Positions 17,231 to 26,421 of a DNA stretch of 64,000 nucleotides are shown piece after piece. How positions within the stretch are numbered: position 1 is the stretch's first letter; every line of letters starts with the position of its first letter. The translations under genes were made by a program, and so were the position numbers. The notes beneath the pieces were generated by a model that was not told the origin of the DNA, searched no databases, and saw only the letters and a list, made by a program, of their open reading frames with translations. Source of the DNA: Terriglobia bacterium. Lineage in GTDB: Bacteria > Acidobacteriota > Terriglobia > Terriglobales > Acidobacteriaceae. The stretch is taken from positions 1 to 64,000 of the forward strand of contig JAIQFA010000001.1 of NCBI GenBank assembly GCA_020073525.1. Reading direction: 5' to 3'.

Positions 17231-18453
17231 GCAAACTCCGGAACCAGCGCCCATTCAGAAGAAACCGATTCGACGGGCAACTTGATTTTGATGTGCGAAT
17301 ATTTGGTATTGCGTTCCGCGGGAATGCGCCCGATCTCCAGGATCAACGACTGGAAATCCTCCGGACTGGTGTATTGGCCCGCAGTCGCTCCAGCCTCACG
17401 CGAGATGTTTTCTTCCATCAGCGTTCCGCCGTAGTCGTTAGCGCCTGCGTGCAGGCAGAGCTGAGAAAGTTTGCGGTTCAGTTTCACCCACGAGACCTGA
17501 ATGTTATGAATTGAGCCGGCAAGCAGAATTCTGGCCAGTGCGTGAATCTTGAGGTGCTCGGCAAACGTGGGTCCCGTGCGCGCCAAGCCTTGTTGGAATA
17601 GAAGCGTGTTCTGGTGTACGAAGCCGAGCGGCACGAACTCGGTGAAGCCACCGGTCTCAGATTGAATCTGCCGGAACAAGGACAACTGTCGCACCCAGTG
17701 GTCCGGTGTTTCCATATGCCCGTACATCAGAGTCGAAGTGCTGGCGATACCACAGTCGTGCGCCGTGCGGATCACCTCTTGCCACTGGGCGGACGAAAGT
17801 TTGTTGCGCGAGAGCACGTGACGCACCTCGTCATCCAGAATTTCGGCCGCCGTGCCGGGCAGCGTGTCCAATCCGTTATCGCGCAGCATCATCAGATAAT
17901 CGCGCAAGGTCATGCCGGTCAGTTCCACGCCGTACACAATTTCCATCGGAGAAAACGCGTGGATGTGCATTCCGGGAACGACACTCTTCACCGCGCGCAG
18001 AATGTCGCGGTAGTAAAACGGCGCCAGACCGTGTGGCAAGCCCCCTTGAATGCAGACTTCGGTCGCTCCCAGATCCCAAGCTTCTTTCGCTTTGCGCCCC
18101 ATGTCTTCGAGCGAATGAAAATAGGAGTCGGCCTCGCGCGGCCCGCGGCTGAAGGCGCAAAACTTGCATCCCACGAAACAGATGTTGGTGAAATTGATAT
18201 TGCGGTTCACCACGTAGCTGACGATATTGCCGACGAGGTCGCGGCGAAGGGTATCCGCGGCTACGAGCAGGGCGAGCAAGTCCGTGCCGTCGCAGTTCGC
18301 CAGGGCATAGCGCTCGTCTTCCTGCAGGCAGGCTCCGTCTTGCGTTTCGAGCGCGCGTTCCAGGGCGTTGCGAACTGGCGTCGAAGCTCGCGGTGCGATC
18401 TCGGTCCAAGTCAAGGTTGGGAAGTGCTCAAGTTCTGAAGCCTGCCAAGCCAT
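17227..18453 (-). CDS. cofH: FO synthase subunit 2 (radical SAM)
   Basis: CofH is a radical SAM enzyme joining tyrosine to the ribityl-diaminouracil precursor in FO (deazaflavin) synthesis. The cluster motif CFVGCKFCAFSRG lies near residue 95, followed by 'GATEVCIQGGLPHGLAPFYYRDILRAVK' and 'HAFSPMEIVYG', the family hallmark. MqnC/MqnE of the futalosine pathway are relatives, but the setting between cofE and npdG supports CofH. 408 residues is normal. It overlaps npdG by four bases. Confidence 0.93.
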   Translation of the reverse strand: MAWQASELEHFPTLTWTEIAPRASTPVRNALERALETQDGACLQEDERYALANCDGTDLLALLVAADTLRRDLVGNIVSYVVNRNINFTNICFVGCKFCAFSRGPREADSYFHSLEDMGRKAKEAWDLGATEVCIQGGLPHGLAPFYYRDILRAVKSVVPGMHIHAFSPMEIVYGVELTGMTLRDYLMMLRDNGLDTLPGTAAEILDDEVRHVLSRNKLSSAQWQEVIRTAHDCGIASTSTLMYGHMETPDHWVRQLSLFRQIQSETGGFTEFVPLGFVHQNTLLFQQGLARTGPTFAEHLKIHALARILLAGSIHNIQVSWVKLNRKLSQLCLHAGANDYGGTLMEENISREAGATAGQYTSPEDFQSLILEIGRIPAERNTKYSHIKIKLPVESVSSEWALVPEFA

Positions 18454-18472
18454 ACATTCTCCTATCGAACCT

Positions 18473-19267
18473 CTATCGAAAAAGATCGTTCTGCGCGGGC
18501 CGGATCAGTTCGCGCGCTTTGCCGTTTCCACGGCAGTAAGCATAGCCGCGAATAATGCACGCCGGGGTGCCGGCCAGCTTGCCGCAGACCAGTCCCGCTG
18601 CACAAGCCAGTTCGTCCGCTACAGCGTCCACCGTGGCGTGCAGCGAGTAGCCGTGGGGATCGCGGCGTCCGCGGTAATCGACCAGAGGCCGCATTCCGGC
18701 GACGCCAATCGCCACTTCCGTTAAGCCTTCACGCCACGGACGCCCGAAACTATCGCTGATGATGACTGCGATCTCGAGGCCGAGCTGCTTCTTTAACTCC
18801 CGCCGCAGACTCGCCGCTGAGTGATCCGGATTCTCCGGCAACAACACCGCGTGCTGCCCACCATCGACGTTCGATACATCCACGCCGCTGTTGGCACAAA
18901 TGAAACCGTGCCGAGTCTCGGTGATCAGGACTCCGTGCTTTCGCCGCACGACACGGCGACTCTCTCGCACCGCCAATTCGCTGACCCGTGCGTCGAGCCC
19001 GTAGCGTCGCGCCCAAACGCGTGAAGCGGCGGAGGGGCGAATCTCATTCAGTGCAACCACGGCGCCTTCGGACTTCGAAACAATTTTGTGCTTCACCACG
19101 AGAATGTCGCCATCCTGAAAGTGCAGCTTCAGGAGCCGCGTTGCCGCCAACAACGTCGCGCACAGCGATTCTCCGGCGTGGATTTCTCCGCGGACAGTGA
19201 TCGGAAGAATGCGAACTTCGCCATTCTTCCGCCTGCTGCTGCTGGAGCCCATGTCTGACCGGACCAT
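18473..19267 (-). CDS. cofE: Coenzyme F420:L-glutamate ligase
   Basis: CofE adds gamma-linked glutamates to F420-0 using GTP. 'GDILVVKHKIVSKSEGAVVALNEI', 'HGFICANSGVDVSNVDGGQHAVLLPENPD', 'VIISDSFGRPWREGLTEVAIGVAGM' and 'GYSLHATVDAVADELACAAGLVCGK' are clear family blocks. The ATG at 19267 follows the cofC stop after one base; the frame is open further upstream but that overlaps cofC. Length about 264 residues, as in archaeal CofE, without the FbiB reductase extension of actinobacteria. Confidence 0.92.
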   Translation of the reverse strand: MVRSDMGSSSSRRKNGEVRILPITVRGEIHAGESLCATLLAATRLLKLHFQDGDILVVKHKIVSKSEGAVVALNEIRPSAASRVWARRYGLDARVSELAVRESRRVVRRKHGVLITETRHGFICANSGVDVSNVDGGQHAVLLPENPDHSAASLRRELKKQLGLEIAVIISDSFGRPWREGLTEVAIGVAGMRPLVDYRGRRDPHGYSLHATVDAVADELACAAGLVCGKLAGTPACIIRGYAYCRGNGKARELIRPAQNDLFR

Positions 19268-19268
19268 G

Positions 19269-19910
19269 TCAGGCCTGATTCCGTCCGCTGAGGTTCCAGC
19301 CTCGCACCAGTTTCTGCGATTTCCGATCGCCGCTGGCGGCTGCCAATTCGCGCAGATCTTCGGGCCGATCGACATCGCGCGCAATGCCCGGCAGTTCGAG
19401 CACCACACAGGGCAGGCCCGTTGCCTTGGCTGCGGCCAGGTGCGGCGAGAAACTGTCGTTCCCGAAGCGCAGTGGGAATAAGTCACTCGGAGATCGCCAG
19501 GCCGCGTTCGTGCCGCGTCCCGCCGCATCCGGCACCAGCACCGCACCACCGGGAGGCGCGCTGTCGACAATCTTCTGTAATTCCGAACTGTCGATCAGCG
19601 GAATATCTGCGGGAATCACCAATGTGCTTTCCGCTCCACGCCCGCGGCAAACCGCAGTTGCCATTTCGATGGCGCTGGTCTCGCCGGAGTTGTCGTCGGC
19701 AACTACATCGAAATTGAAGCGCGCCGCCAAATCGCGCGCAAACGCGTCGCGGGTTACTACCGCGACGGCAGGCCGGTTTTGCCAGTGTGCCAGAGCTTGC
19801 AGCACGTCCTCGCACATCGCCTGCGCCAATGCAAAGCGTTCTTCCGGATTCAAAATCGGAGAGAGCCGCTGCTTGGCGTCGGCGAGGTTTTTTATCGGAA
19901 CCAGAATCAT
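19269..19910 (-). CDS. cofC: 2-phospho-L-lactate (or PEP) guanylyltransferase
   Basis: CofC activates 2-phospholactate or phosphoenolpyruvate with GTP to make the side-chain donor for CofD. The MobA-like nucleotidyltransferase start 'ILVPIKNLADAKQRLSPILNPEERFALAQAMCEDVL', 'STLVIPADIPLIDSSEL' and 'FGNDSFSPHLAAAKATGLP' match the family. 213 residues. Its ATG overlaps the cofD stop by four bases. Whether it prefers phospholactate or PEP cannot be told from the sequence. Confidence 0.92.
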   Translation of the reverse strand: MILVPIKNLADAKQRLSPILNPEERFALAQAMCEDVLQALAHWQNRPAVAVVTRDAFARDLAARFNFDVVADDNSGETSAIEMATAVCRGRGAESTLVIPADIPLIDSSELQKIVDSAPPGGAVLVPDAAGRGTNAAWRSPSDLFPLRFGNDSFSPHLAAAKATGLPCVVLELPGIARDVDRPEDLRELAAASGDRKSQKLVRGWNLSGRNQA

Positions 19911-20866
19911 GCACGCTCCACTGCGGCCTGAGTGGTCGGAGGCTGCTTCGCCGCGTCCAGCACGCTCTTGGCCAGCGCGACTCTATCTTCAAATTTACGC
20001 ATGATCGTCGGAGTGCAATGGACGCGCATACCGGTCTTGCGCAATTCTTCGGCAACCGGCGCGTCCACCGAATCAACCACCAGCAGATCGAGGAAGTCGT
20101 GATAGAAGTCGGCAACGCCAGCAATCGAAACTGCGAAGCCTTGCGCCGTCATGAGTATTCCCGCGGGCCCGGTGACCGCGGCTCTTCCTACAATCGGGCT
20201 CACGGCCACGGTGCGGGCACGGCTTTCGCGCAGGGCTTCGCGAATGCCTGGCACGGCGAGAATGGGTGCGATGCTGGTGACGGGATTGCTTGGCGCAAGC
20301 AGCACGAGATCCGCTGAACGGATCGCCTCGATGACTCCGGGCGCGGGCTCCGCATCTGAAGCGCCGGCGAACCGCACCGATTCCACTGGATCCTGATACC
20401 AGCGCTGCACGAAATATTCTTCAAAGCTGAGGTCTCCCACCGGAGTCAACACCCGCGTCTCCACGCGCGAATTGCTCATCGGCAGGATGCGCGATTTGAC
20501 GCCGAGCCTGGTCGCGATCTCCGATGTGGCTTCACTGAGCGTCTTGCCCTCGGCTAGTAGCTTGGAGCGGAAAATGTGCGTGGCCAGATCGCGATCGCCA
20601 GCGTGAAACCAGATCGGTTGTCCCAGTTGCCCCATGGCATTCAGGCAAAAAAAAGTGTCGCCCTTCACGCCCCAGCCGCGTTCCTGGCTCAGTTTGCCCG
20701 CCAGCATGTAGGTGATGGAATCGAGATCGGGCGAAACGTACAATCCCCACCACAACAAGTCGTCGCCCGTATTCACAATGATCGTCAGGTCTTCCGGACG
20801 AACGACTTGCCGCAGTCCATCCACGAACTTGGCGCCGCCCGTGCCGCCGGTCAGAACCGTGATCAT
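19907..20866 (-). CDS. cofD: 2-phospho-L-lactate transferase
   Basis: CofD transfers the phospholactyl or phosphoenolpyruvyl group onto FO. The start at 20866 (GGAGG upstream) gives 'MITVLTGGTGGAKFVDGLRQVV', the family N-terminus, and overlaps the cofG stop by four bases. 'VNTGDDLLWWGLYVSPDLDSITYMLAG' and 'LLAPSNPVTSIAPILAVPGI' are further conserved blocks. 319 residues, normal for CofD. Confidence 0.94.
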   Translation of the reverse strand: MITVLTGGTGGAKFVDGLRQVVRPEDLTIIVNTGDDLLWWGLYVSPDLDSITYMLAGKLSQERGWGVKGDTFFCLNAMGQLGQPIWFHAGDRDLATHIFRSKLLAEGKTLSEATSEIATRLGVKSRILPMSNSRVETRVLTPVGDLSFEEYFVQRWYQDPVESVRFAGASDAEPAPGVIEAIRSADLVLLAPSNPVTSIAPILAVPGIREALRESRARTVAVSPIVGRAAVTGPAGILMTAQGFAVSIAGVADFYHDFLDLLVVDSVDAPVAEELRKTGMRVHCTPTIMRKFEDRVALAKSVLDAAKQPPTTQAAVERA

Positions 20867-22050
20867 GCCGCCCTCCGAGCGTAGCCTGCAGCGTCCGCGA
20901 CAGAACCCAGGCACTGCGCCAGCAAATCGCTGTGGGCCGCCGCTCGATCTACGAATTCAGGATAAACCGGCAATCGCTGGCGCAACTCGAATCCCTTCGC
21001 CTCAGTCCGTTGCTGCAATTGTTCCAGATGCGGCCAGGGCTTTTCCGGATTGATGAAATCTGGCGTCAGAGGCGAAACTCCGCCCCAGTCATTGATACCG
21101 CCATCGAGCAGATCGGCATAGTGCGGGTCGGAAAGATTCGGCGGCACCTGAATATTCATCTCCGGCATCAAAAGGCGCGCTACGGCCAGCGTGCGCAACA
21201 TTTCTCCGCGGTCCGGTTCGGGCCAATGCGTCATCGGCGTGCCGCTTTTCGCGCGGAAGTTTTGGACAATCACTTCCTGAATGTGTCCGTATCGTGCGTG
21301 CAAGTCGCGGATCGCGACCAGCGCATCCACGCGCTCTTCCAGCGTCTCGCCAATCCCAATCAAAATTCCCGTGGTAAAGGGAATACTCTGCCGCCCAGCA
21401 TCTTCGATGACGCGTAGGCGCTTAGCCGGCTCCTTGTCAGGAGCATTGTCGTGAGCGGCGCCTTTCGCGAGCAGCCGCGTACTGGTCGTTTCCAGCATGA
21501 GCCCCATGCTCGGAGCTACGCGGGACAGCCGTTCCAGCCACTCCGCGCTCATCAGTCCTGGATTCGGATGCGGAAGCAGAGTCGATTCGCGAAGCACCTT
21601 TTCGCACATCGCCTCCAGATAATGGAGCGTGGATTTGTATCCCAGGTGTCGCAGCGTCTCGCGCATCTGGGGAAAAAGCAGTTCCGGCTTGTCCCCCAGG
21701 CTGAACAATGCCTCGGTGCACCCCATGCGCTCGCCCGCGCGCACCACCTCCATCACTTCGTCGGGCGTCATCGTGTGCGCGCCAGGTTCGCCGGCATCGT
21801 GTCGGAAGATGCAGTAGCCGCAGTAGTCGCGGCAAAGATTTGTCAGGGGAAGAAAAACTTTCCGGGAATAGGTGATGACTCCGGGTTTGAACCTGGTACG
21901 GGCGCGTTGCGCGGACGCGAGCAGGGCAGGCAGCTTGTCGTCGCCGGTTCGCAGCAGTTGACAAGCCGCTTCGCAGGAGATCGTCGCTGTGCTGGCATCC
22001 GCCAGTTCAGCCGCCGTAGCGGACAGCGTGTCTGGAAGAAGTGTGGCCAT
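20863..22050 (-). CDS. cofG: FO synthase subunit 1 (radical SAM)
   Basis: CofG completes the deazaflavin ring with CofH. The radical SAM motif is CRDYCGYCIF near residue 80, followed by 'EALFSLGDKPELLFPQMRETLRHLGYKSTLHYL' and 'LMLETTSTRLL'. The C-terminal 'DPHYADLLDGGINDWGGVSPLTPDFINPEKPWPHLEQL' is typical of CofG. The ATG at 22050 has GGAAAG upstream; an ATG at 22062 is possible. First gene of the operon. Separate cofG and cofH differ from the fused FbiC of actinobacteria. Confidence 0.93.
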   Translation of the reverse strand: MATLLPDTLSATAAELADASTATISCEAACQLLRTGDDKLPALLASAQRARTRFKPGVITYSRKVFLPLTNLCRDYCGYCIFRHDAGEPGAHTMTPDEVMEVVRAGERMGCTEALFSLGDKPELLFPQMRETLRHLGYKSTLHYLEAMCEKVLRESTLLPHPNPGLMSAEWLERLSRVAPSMGLMLETTSTRLLAKGAAHDNAPDKEPAKRLRVIEDAGRQSIPFTTGILIGIGETLEERVDALVAIRDLHARYGHIQEVIVQNFRAKSGTPMTHWPEPDRGEMLRTLAVARLLMPEMNIQVPPNLSDPHYADLLDGGINDWGGVSPLTPDFINPEKPWPHLEQLQQRTEAKGFELRQRLPVYPEFVDRAAAHSDLLAQCLGSVADAAGYARRAA

Positions 22051-22242
22051 TCTGCTTTCCATCAATTCAATGCTCGTTTCGTCCGAACCGCCGCGTTGTC
22101 CAGCACCGCGGACGACCTTGCTGAGACAACGACCCTATGGGAAACGATCATAGCGGAACACGGCGTATCCGTGTCCCTCCTCTCGCCTTTCCCGGGGCAG
22201 GCGGTCAGGGGCAAACCCGAACCTGCAAGATACGCTCAAAGT

Positions 22243-22288
22243 GGTGAACATTTCAACACTTGACAATGTGAACAATTCAGGGCAGAAT
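22243..22288 (+). promoter_or_regulatory. Predicted promoter of the GntR-led cluster with paired GTGAACA sites
   Basis: TTGACA at 22260-22265 and CAGAAT at 22283-22288 are 17 bases apart and lie about 30 bases before the GntR start. Direct repeats GTGAACATTT (22243) and GTGAACAATT (22268) flank the -35 box and could be operators for the GntR protein encoded next. The site assignment is inference. Confidence 0.5.
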
Positions 22289-22319
22289 TCCGCTCCATCT
22301 ACGGACGAGAATTTTCTTC

Positions 22320-23003
22320 ATGGATCGAACGCAGATCAATCGTGTCAGTGTGGCGGACCAAGTCGCCGCCCTTCTCCGCCAGCGCATACTGGAGGGTGAG
22401 TTCCGTCCCGGCACCCAGCTTCAGGAACTGCCTCTGGCTTCTTCTCTGGGTGTTTCCCGCAACACCATGCGCGAGGCCATCCGGATCCTGTCGCTCGAGG
22501 GCCTTCTGCGGCGCAGCCTGCATCGCGGTGCGGCAGTTTCTCAGTTGTCTTTGGGTGATGTGCAGGAGATCTACCAGTTGCGCCGCATGCTGGAGTTGCC
22601 GGCCGTGCTTGCGGCCCGCCGTCCGGACGCGGATTTGTTGGATGAACTCCGCGCTGCGGTGGAGCAATACGAACTGGCGGTACGCGACCGGAGTTGGTCG
22701 CGCGCAGTCAATCACGACCTGCACTTTCACAGCCTGCTGATTCGCTTCCACGGCAACAAGCGGCTGGATTCCTTTTACAAGAACATGCTCGGAGAACTGC
22801 GTGTCGGCATGGTGCTGGTGGACCGCAGCCACGACAATCCGGGCGCTCTGATTCCTGTCCACCGGAAAATGTACCAATGGCTAAGTACGGGAAAGCTCAA
22901 GCAATGTGCTGTGGCACTGGAGCAGCATCTTGAGGATTCGGAGTCCAGGCTGACTCAGATCATGCACGCGCACGCAACACGAGGGGTGCGGACAGCTCAG
23001 TAG
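22320..23003 (+). CDS. GntR-family transcriptional regulator, FadR subfamily
   Basis: An N-terminal winged helix ('VADQVAALLRQRILEGEFRPGTQLQELPLASSLGVSRNTMREAIRIL') is followed by an all-helical FCD effector domain with 'RDRSWSRAVNHDLHFHSLLIRFHGNKRLDSFYKNML'; His residues there usually bind a metal and a carboxylate effector. 227 residues. It is transcribed divergently from cofG and heads the long plus-strand cluster, so it probably controls the receptor and oxidase genes downstream. Confidence 0.92.
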   Translation: MDRTQINRVSVADQVAALLRQRILEGEFRPGTQLQELPLASSLGVSRNTMREAIRILSLEGLLRRSLHRGAAVSQLSLGDVQEIYQLRRMLELPAVLAARRPDADLLDELRAAVEQYELAVRDRSWSRAVNHDLHFHSLLIRFHGNKRLDSFYKNMLGELRVGMVLVDRSHDNPGALIPVHRKMYQWLSTGKLKQCAVALEQHLEDSESRLTQIMHAHATRGVRTAQ

Positions 23004-23044
23004 CTGCCTTGCGCAACCATACAAGCCGTACCAGGGGGAATTCG

Positions 23045-26000
23045 ATGGCCGTTCAATATGTTGTGAAATCCGATGCCGGAATGTCCGGCTCCGTTCAGTC
23101 CGCGATGTTCCATCGTCGTCGCCTGGCAACGGTCGTCGGTCCGCTGCTTGTGTTGGTGATGCTCTTGACCATGTCGAGTTGGCTGGGAGCGCAGGCGGTT
23201 AACAGCACGGTCCAGGGACGCGTGGCGGACACAACCGGGGCTGTGATTGCAGAAGCGTCGGTGACTGCAGTCAATGCGGAAACCGGTCTGAAGCGCAGCG
23301 TCACCGCCAGTGCGGTGGGCGAATATCAGATCGGTGGCCTTCCCTCCGGCGATTACACCGTCGAAGTCGAAAAGTCAGGTTTTCAAAAATCCGCAAAAAA
23401 GATCCACCTTGAACTTGGTACGTCCGCCAACTTGGATTTCGGGCTGGCACCCGGTCAGATTCAAGTCCAGGTTGAAGTGCAGGATGTTGGCGAAGTTGCC
23501 GAACCTACCCGAACCATGGTGAGCTCGGTCATCGATCAGCAAAAAATCGAGAACCTCCCGGTCAACGGACGGGAGTTCATTGACTTTGCATTGCTCGCGC
23601 CCGGTATCACCATCGGAAACACGACTTCGGGCAGCACCGACGTGATTGTGGAACCGGTCACCAAGCTCTCCTTCGCGGGCCAGAATATTCACTATAATTT
23701 CATCGCGGTGGACGGCGCGGATGATATTTCAACCGCGTCGGGCATCCAGCGTGGCACGCCTCCACAGGAGTCGGTGAAGGAATTTCGCGTCATCAATACC
23801 GACTACACGACGGAATTCGGACGCGCCACGGCCGGCATCGTCAACATCATCACCAAGAGCGGCACTAACGCCGTGCACGGCTCGGTGTACGACTATCTCC
23901 GCAACAACAAACTGGATGCGGTGAGCATTCTCTCCGTGCCCGGCTTCAACGTGTTGCGCCAGAATCAGTTTGGCGGCGCCATCGGTGGGCCGATCAGGAA
24001 GGACAGAACGTTTATTTTCGCCAACTATGAGGGGCAGAGGCGCACCGAGTCACCCACCTACAACTCCACGGTGCTCGCCAACATTGACGCGATTAATCAG
24101 GTCAAAACGCAAGTGTTCGGCTTGGCGCCCGAGAACCTTTTCGTGATGCGCAACAGCAATAGCGACAACGGCCTGATTCGCCTCGACCAGAACTTCGGAA
24201 ACAGCAACCTCTATGCGCGCTACATCATTAACGATGGGCGTTTGACCAACCAATCGCCTCTGAACAACGGTTTTGACCTTCCCTCCGCATTCAAGAACAA
24301 CAACATCCGCGACCAATCGCTGGCCGGTGGGTTGACCACCCTCATTTCTTCAAGCTGGGTGAACGAACTTCGGATGCAGTATGCACATCGCACGTTCGAC
24401 TTTCCCGTGGTATCGACGCAGCCGCACCTGGAGGTGGCTAATACTTTTGCCGTCGGTGTGAACCGCGGCAACCCGGATATTTATCGCGAGTCGCGCTTCG
24501 AGCTGGTGGATAACATAACGCATAACGTGTCGAGCCATACCATCAGCTTTGGTTTTAACTTCGATCGAGTTGGAACGTACGAGTCCTTCCCCTTGTTCTA
24601 TCCCTTTGAGGCCGACTTCGCGAACCTAGCCGCTTTTCTCGGCACCGACGGCGCGGCCGGCTGTCCCGTCGATGTGCAATGCCCGGATCCGTTCGTAATT
24701 TTCTTTGAGCGTTTCGACAAGACGACAACGCCGCTCTTTAACGAGGGAGCTCTCACCGGTGGACCAGCCATCTACCAGGGTGGAGCGATTCCCGCGGCCA
24801 TCCGCAACCAGGCTGCAGCGACACTCGATCACACTTATGACGGCTTTTATGTGCAGGATAAGTGGCGGGCCACAAACAGACTGACGCTGAATGCCGGAGT
24901 GCGATGGGAGTTTGAGACGTGGCCTTCGGGCGTGTTGAAGACGCAGTGGAAGAACTTCGATCCGCGCTTTGGTTTGGCCTATGACCTGGGTACCTCGCAC
25001 AACGTGGTATTCCGCGCCGGTGTGGGCCTCTTCCACGGAATCATTCCATCGCCTCTGTTGATGTGCCAAGCGCCATCCTGCGGCGGACTCTCGACCTACC
25101 CGGGACATTCGTTTGAAAATAGTTTGAATTCAAACACTGGCCTCTTCAGTTTTGCAAGTTCTCCCTTCATCACAAATTTCGCTCTCGGCGCCTTGCTCGG
25201 GCCGGGCGCGACGTATCCCAACGGGACGCCAGCGCCCTTCTGTCCGGATGGAACGTTGGCCACTTGCGGATTCCTGCAGCCAGCGACGATCGTGCGGTTC
25301 GACCAGAACAGCCAGAATCCATATGGCATTCAGACGAGCGCGTCTCTGGAGTTTCAGCCCTTCAAGGATTCGGTGTTGAGCATCACCGGAATCCACCTGC
25401 GTGGAGTCCACCTGGGCAGTTTTTACAACGTGAACCAGCCCGACGCGAGCGGCACGGTGCAGTTCTTCAACTCTAAGGGGCAGGCGAGTTGCAAGAACAT
25501 GTATTTCGACTTTGCGTCGAGCGGAGTAGCGAACGCTCCGGACTGCGCCGGTGGAAGCAATGTGAATTTCCCGGCGTCGATGGTGATTCCGGGCGTACCT
25601 CACGTCAACGGAATCCCCGGGTTCCGCGATCCCGCCTACAGCGTCTTCTTCGAGGCAAAGTCTGGTTGGGATTCGGTTTACGACGGCTTGCTGATCAACA
25701 TGAACAAGCGGATGACAAACAATTTCTCGTTTGCCATCGGCTACACCTGGTCCCACTCCATCGATAACGGGCCCAACCCGAGCTTTGTCCTGATTCCGCA
25801 AGACAGCGGCAACTTCCACGCGGAGCGCGCCAGTTCGGCAGACGACGCGCGGCATCGCTTTACCGGAAATGCCATCTTCACCAGCCCCAAAAACTGGAAC
25901 GTGATCGCGCGCGACTTCAGTTTCAGCACGATTCTTACGCTGCAATCGCCGCAGCGCTTCACCAAATACGCTGGCTTTGACTCGAATGGCGATGTGTTTG

Positions 26001-26335
26001 GAAACAATGACCGCGTGGGCAACGAGCCGCGCAACACCTTCCAGGGAGATTCAATGCAGACGGTGGATGTTCGCCTGGAACGCACCTTCCCGATTGCCGA
26101 GAGATTGCATCTGCAGGCCATGGCGGAAGCTTTCAACCTGCTCAACACGGTTAATATCCGCTACTACAACACGAGCTATGGCGCCTCGGATTTCTGTGGG
26201 CCGGATCCGGGTGCTCCCGGTTGTTTTGGAGCGACCACTTTCTTCCGGGAAGGTTCGCCCAACCCGTCCTACGGAACGCCGAGCGCGGTATTTAATCCCC
26301 GGCAGTTGCAGTTCGCGCTGCGCCTGACGTGGTAG
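23045..26335 (+). CDS. TonB-dependent receptor, Oar-like, with carboxypeptidase-regulatory-like domain
   Basis: The ATG at 23045 has AGGGGGAA upstream. A signal peptide (LATVVGPLLVLVMLL...GAQA) precedes a carboxypeptidase-regulatory-like beta-sandwich ('STVQGRVADTTGAVIAEASVTAVN...GEYQIGGLPSGDYTVEVEKSGF'). A plug-like region with 'IENLPVNGREFIDFALLAPG' and 'KSGTNAVHGSVYDYLRNNKLDA' follows, then a large beta barrel ending in a C-terminal Trp. These Oar-like receptors are expanded in acidobacteria and take up large or scarce substrates. About 1096 residues. As second gene of the cluster it probably imports the substrate processed by the downstream enzymes. Confidence 0.93.
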   Translation: MAVQYVVKSDAGMSGSVQSAMFHRRRLATVVGPLLVLVMLLTMSSWLGAQAVNSTVQGRVADTTGAVIAEASVTAVNAETGLKRSVTASAVGEYQIGGLPSGDYTVEVEKSGFQKSAKKIHLELGTSANLDFGLAPGQIQVQVEVQDVGEVAEPTRTMVSSVIDQQKIENLPVNGREFIDFALLAPGITIGNTTSGSTDVIVEPVTKLSFAGQNIHYNFIAVDGADDISTASGIQRGTPPQESVKEFRVINTDYTTEFGRATAGIVNIITKSGTNAVHGSVYDYLRNNKLDAVSILSVPGFNVLRQNQFGGAIGGPIRKDRTFIFANYEGQRRTESPTYNSTVLANIDAINQVKTQVFGLAPENLFVMRNSNSDNGLIRLDQNFGNSNLYARYIINDGRLTNQSPLNNGFDLPSAFKNNNIRDQSLAGGLTTLISSSWVNELRMQYAHRTFDFPVVSTQPHLEVANTFAVGVNRGNPDIYRESRFELVDNITHNVSSHTISFGFNFDRVGTYESFPLFYPFEADFANLAAFLGTDGAAGCPVDVQCPDPFVIFFERFDKTTTPLFNEGALTGGPAIYQGGAIPAAIRNQAAATLDHTYDGFYVQDKWRATNRLTLNAGVRWEFETWPSGVLKTQWKNFDPRFGLAYDLGTSHNVVFRAGVGLFHGIIPSPLLMCQAPSCGGLSTYPGHSFENSLNSNTGLFSFASSPFITNFALGALLGPGATYPNGTPAPFCPDGTLATCGFLQPATIVRFDQNSQNPYGIQTSASLEFQPFKDSVLSITGIHLRGVHLGSFYNVNQPDASGTVQFFNSKGQASCKNMYFDFASSGVANAPDCAGGSNVNFPASMVIPGVPHVNGIPGFRDPAYSVFFEAKSGWDSVYDGLLINMNKRMTNNFSFAIGYTWSHSIDNGPNPSFVLIPQDSGNFHAERASSADDARHRFTGNAIFTSPKNWNVIARDFSFSTILTLQSPQRFTKYAGFDSNGDVFGNNDRVGNEPRNTFQGDSMQTVDVRLERTFPIAERLHLQAMAEAFNLLNTVNIRYYNTSYGASDFCGPDPGAPGCFGATTFFREGSPNPSYGTPSAVFNPRQLQFALRLTW

Positions 26336-26421
26336 GGTGTTCATTGGCTGGACGGGCCAGATCGGTCCGTCTAGCGATTCAAGCCGAGCTCTTTAAACCA
26401 GGGCCCGCAGGTTTCCGCAGC

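Noticed and set aside
17227..18453. CofH as a menaquinone (futalosine) enzyme MqnC or MqnE
   Set aside because: The motifs are shared in part, but the tight operon with cofG, cofD, cofC, cofE and npdG makes FO synthesis far more likely.
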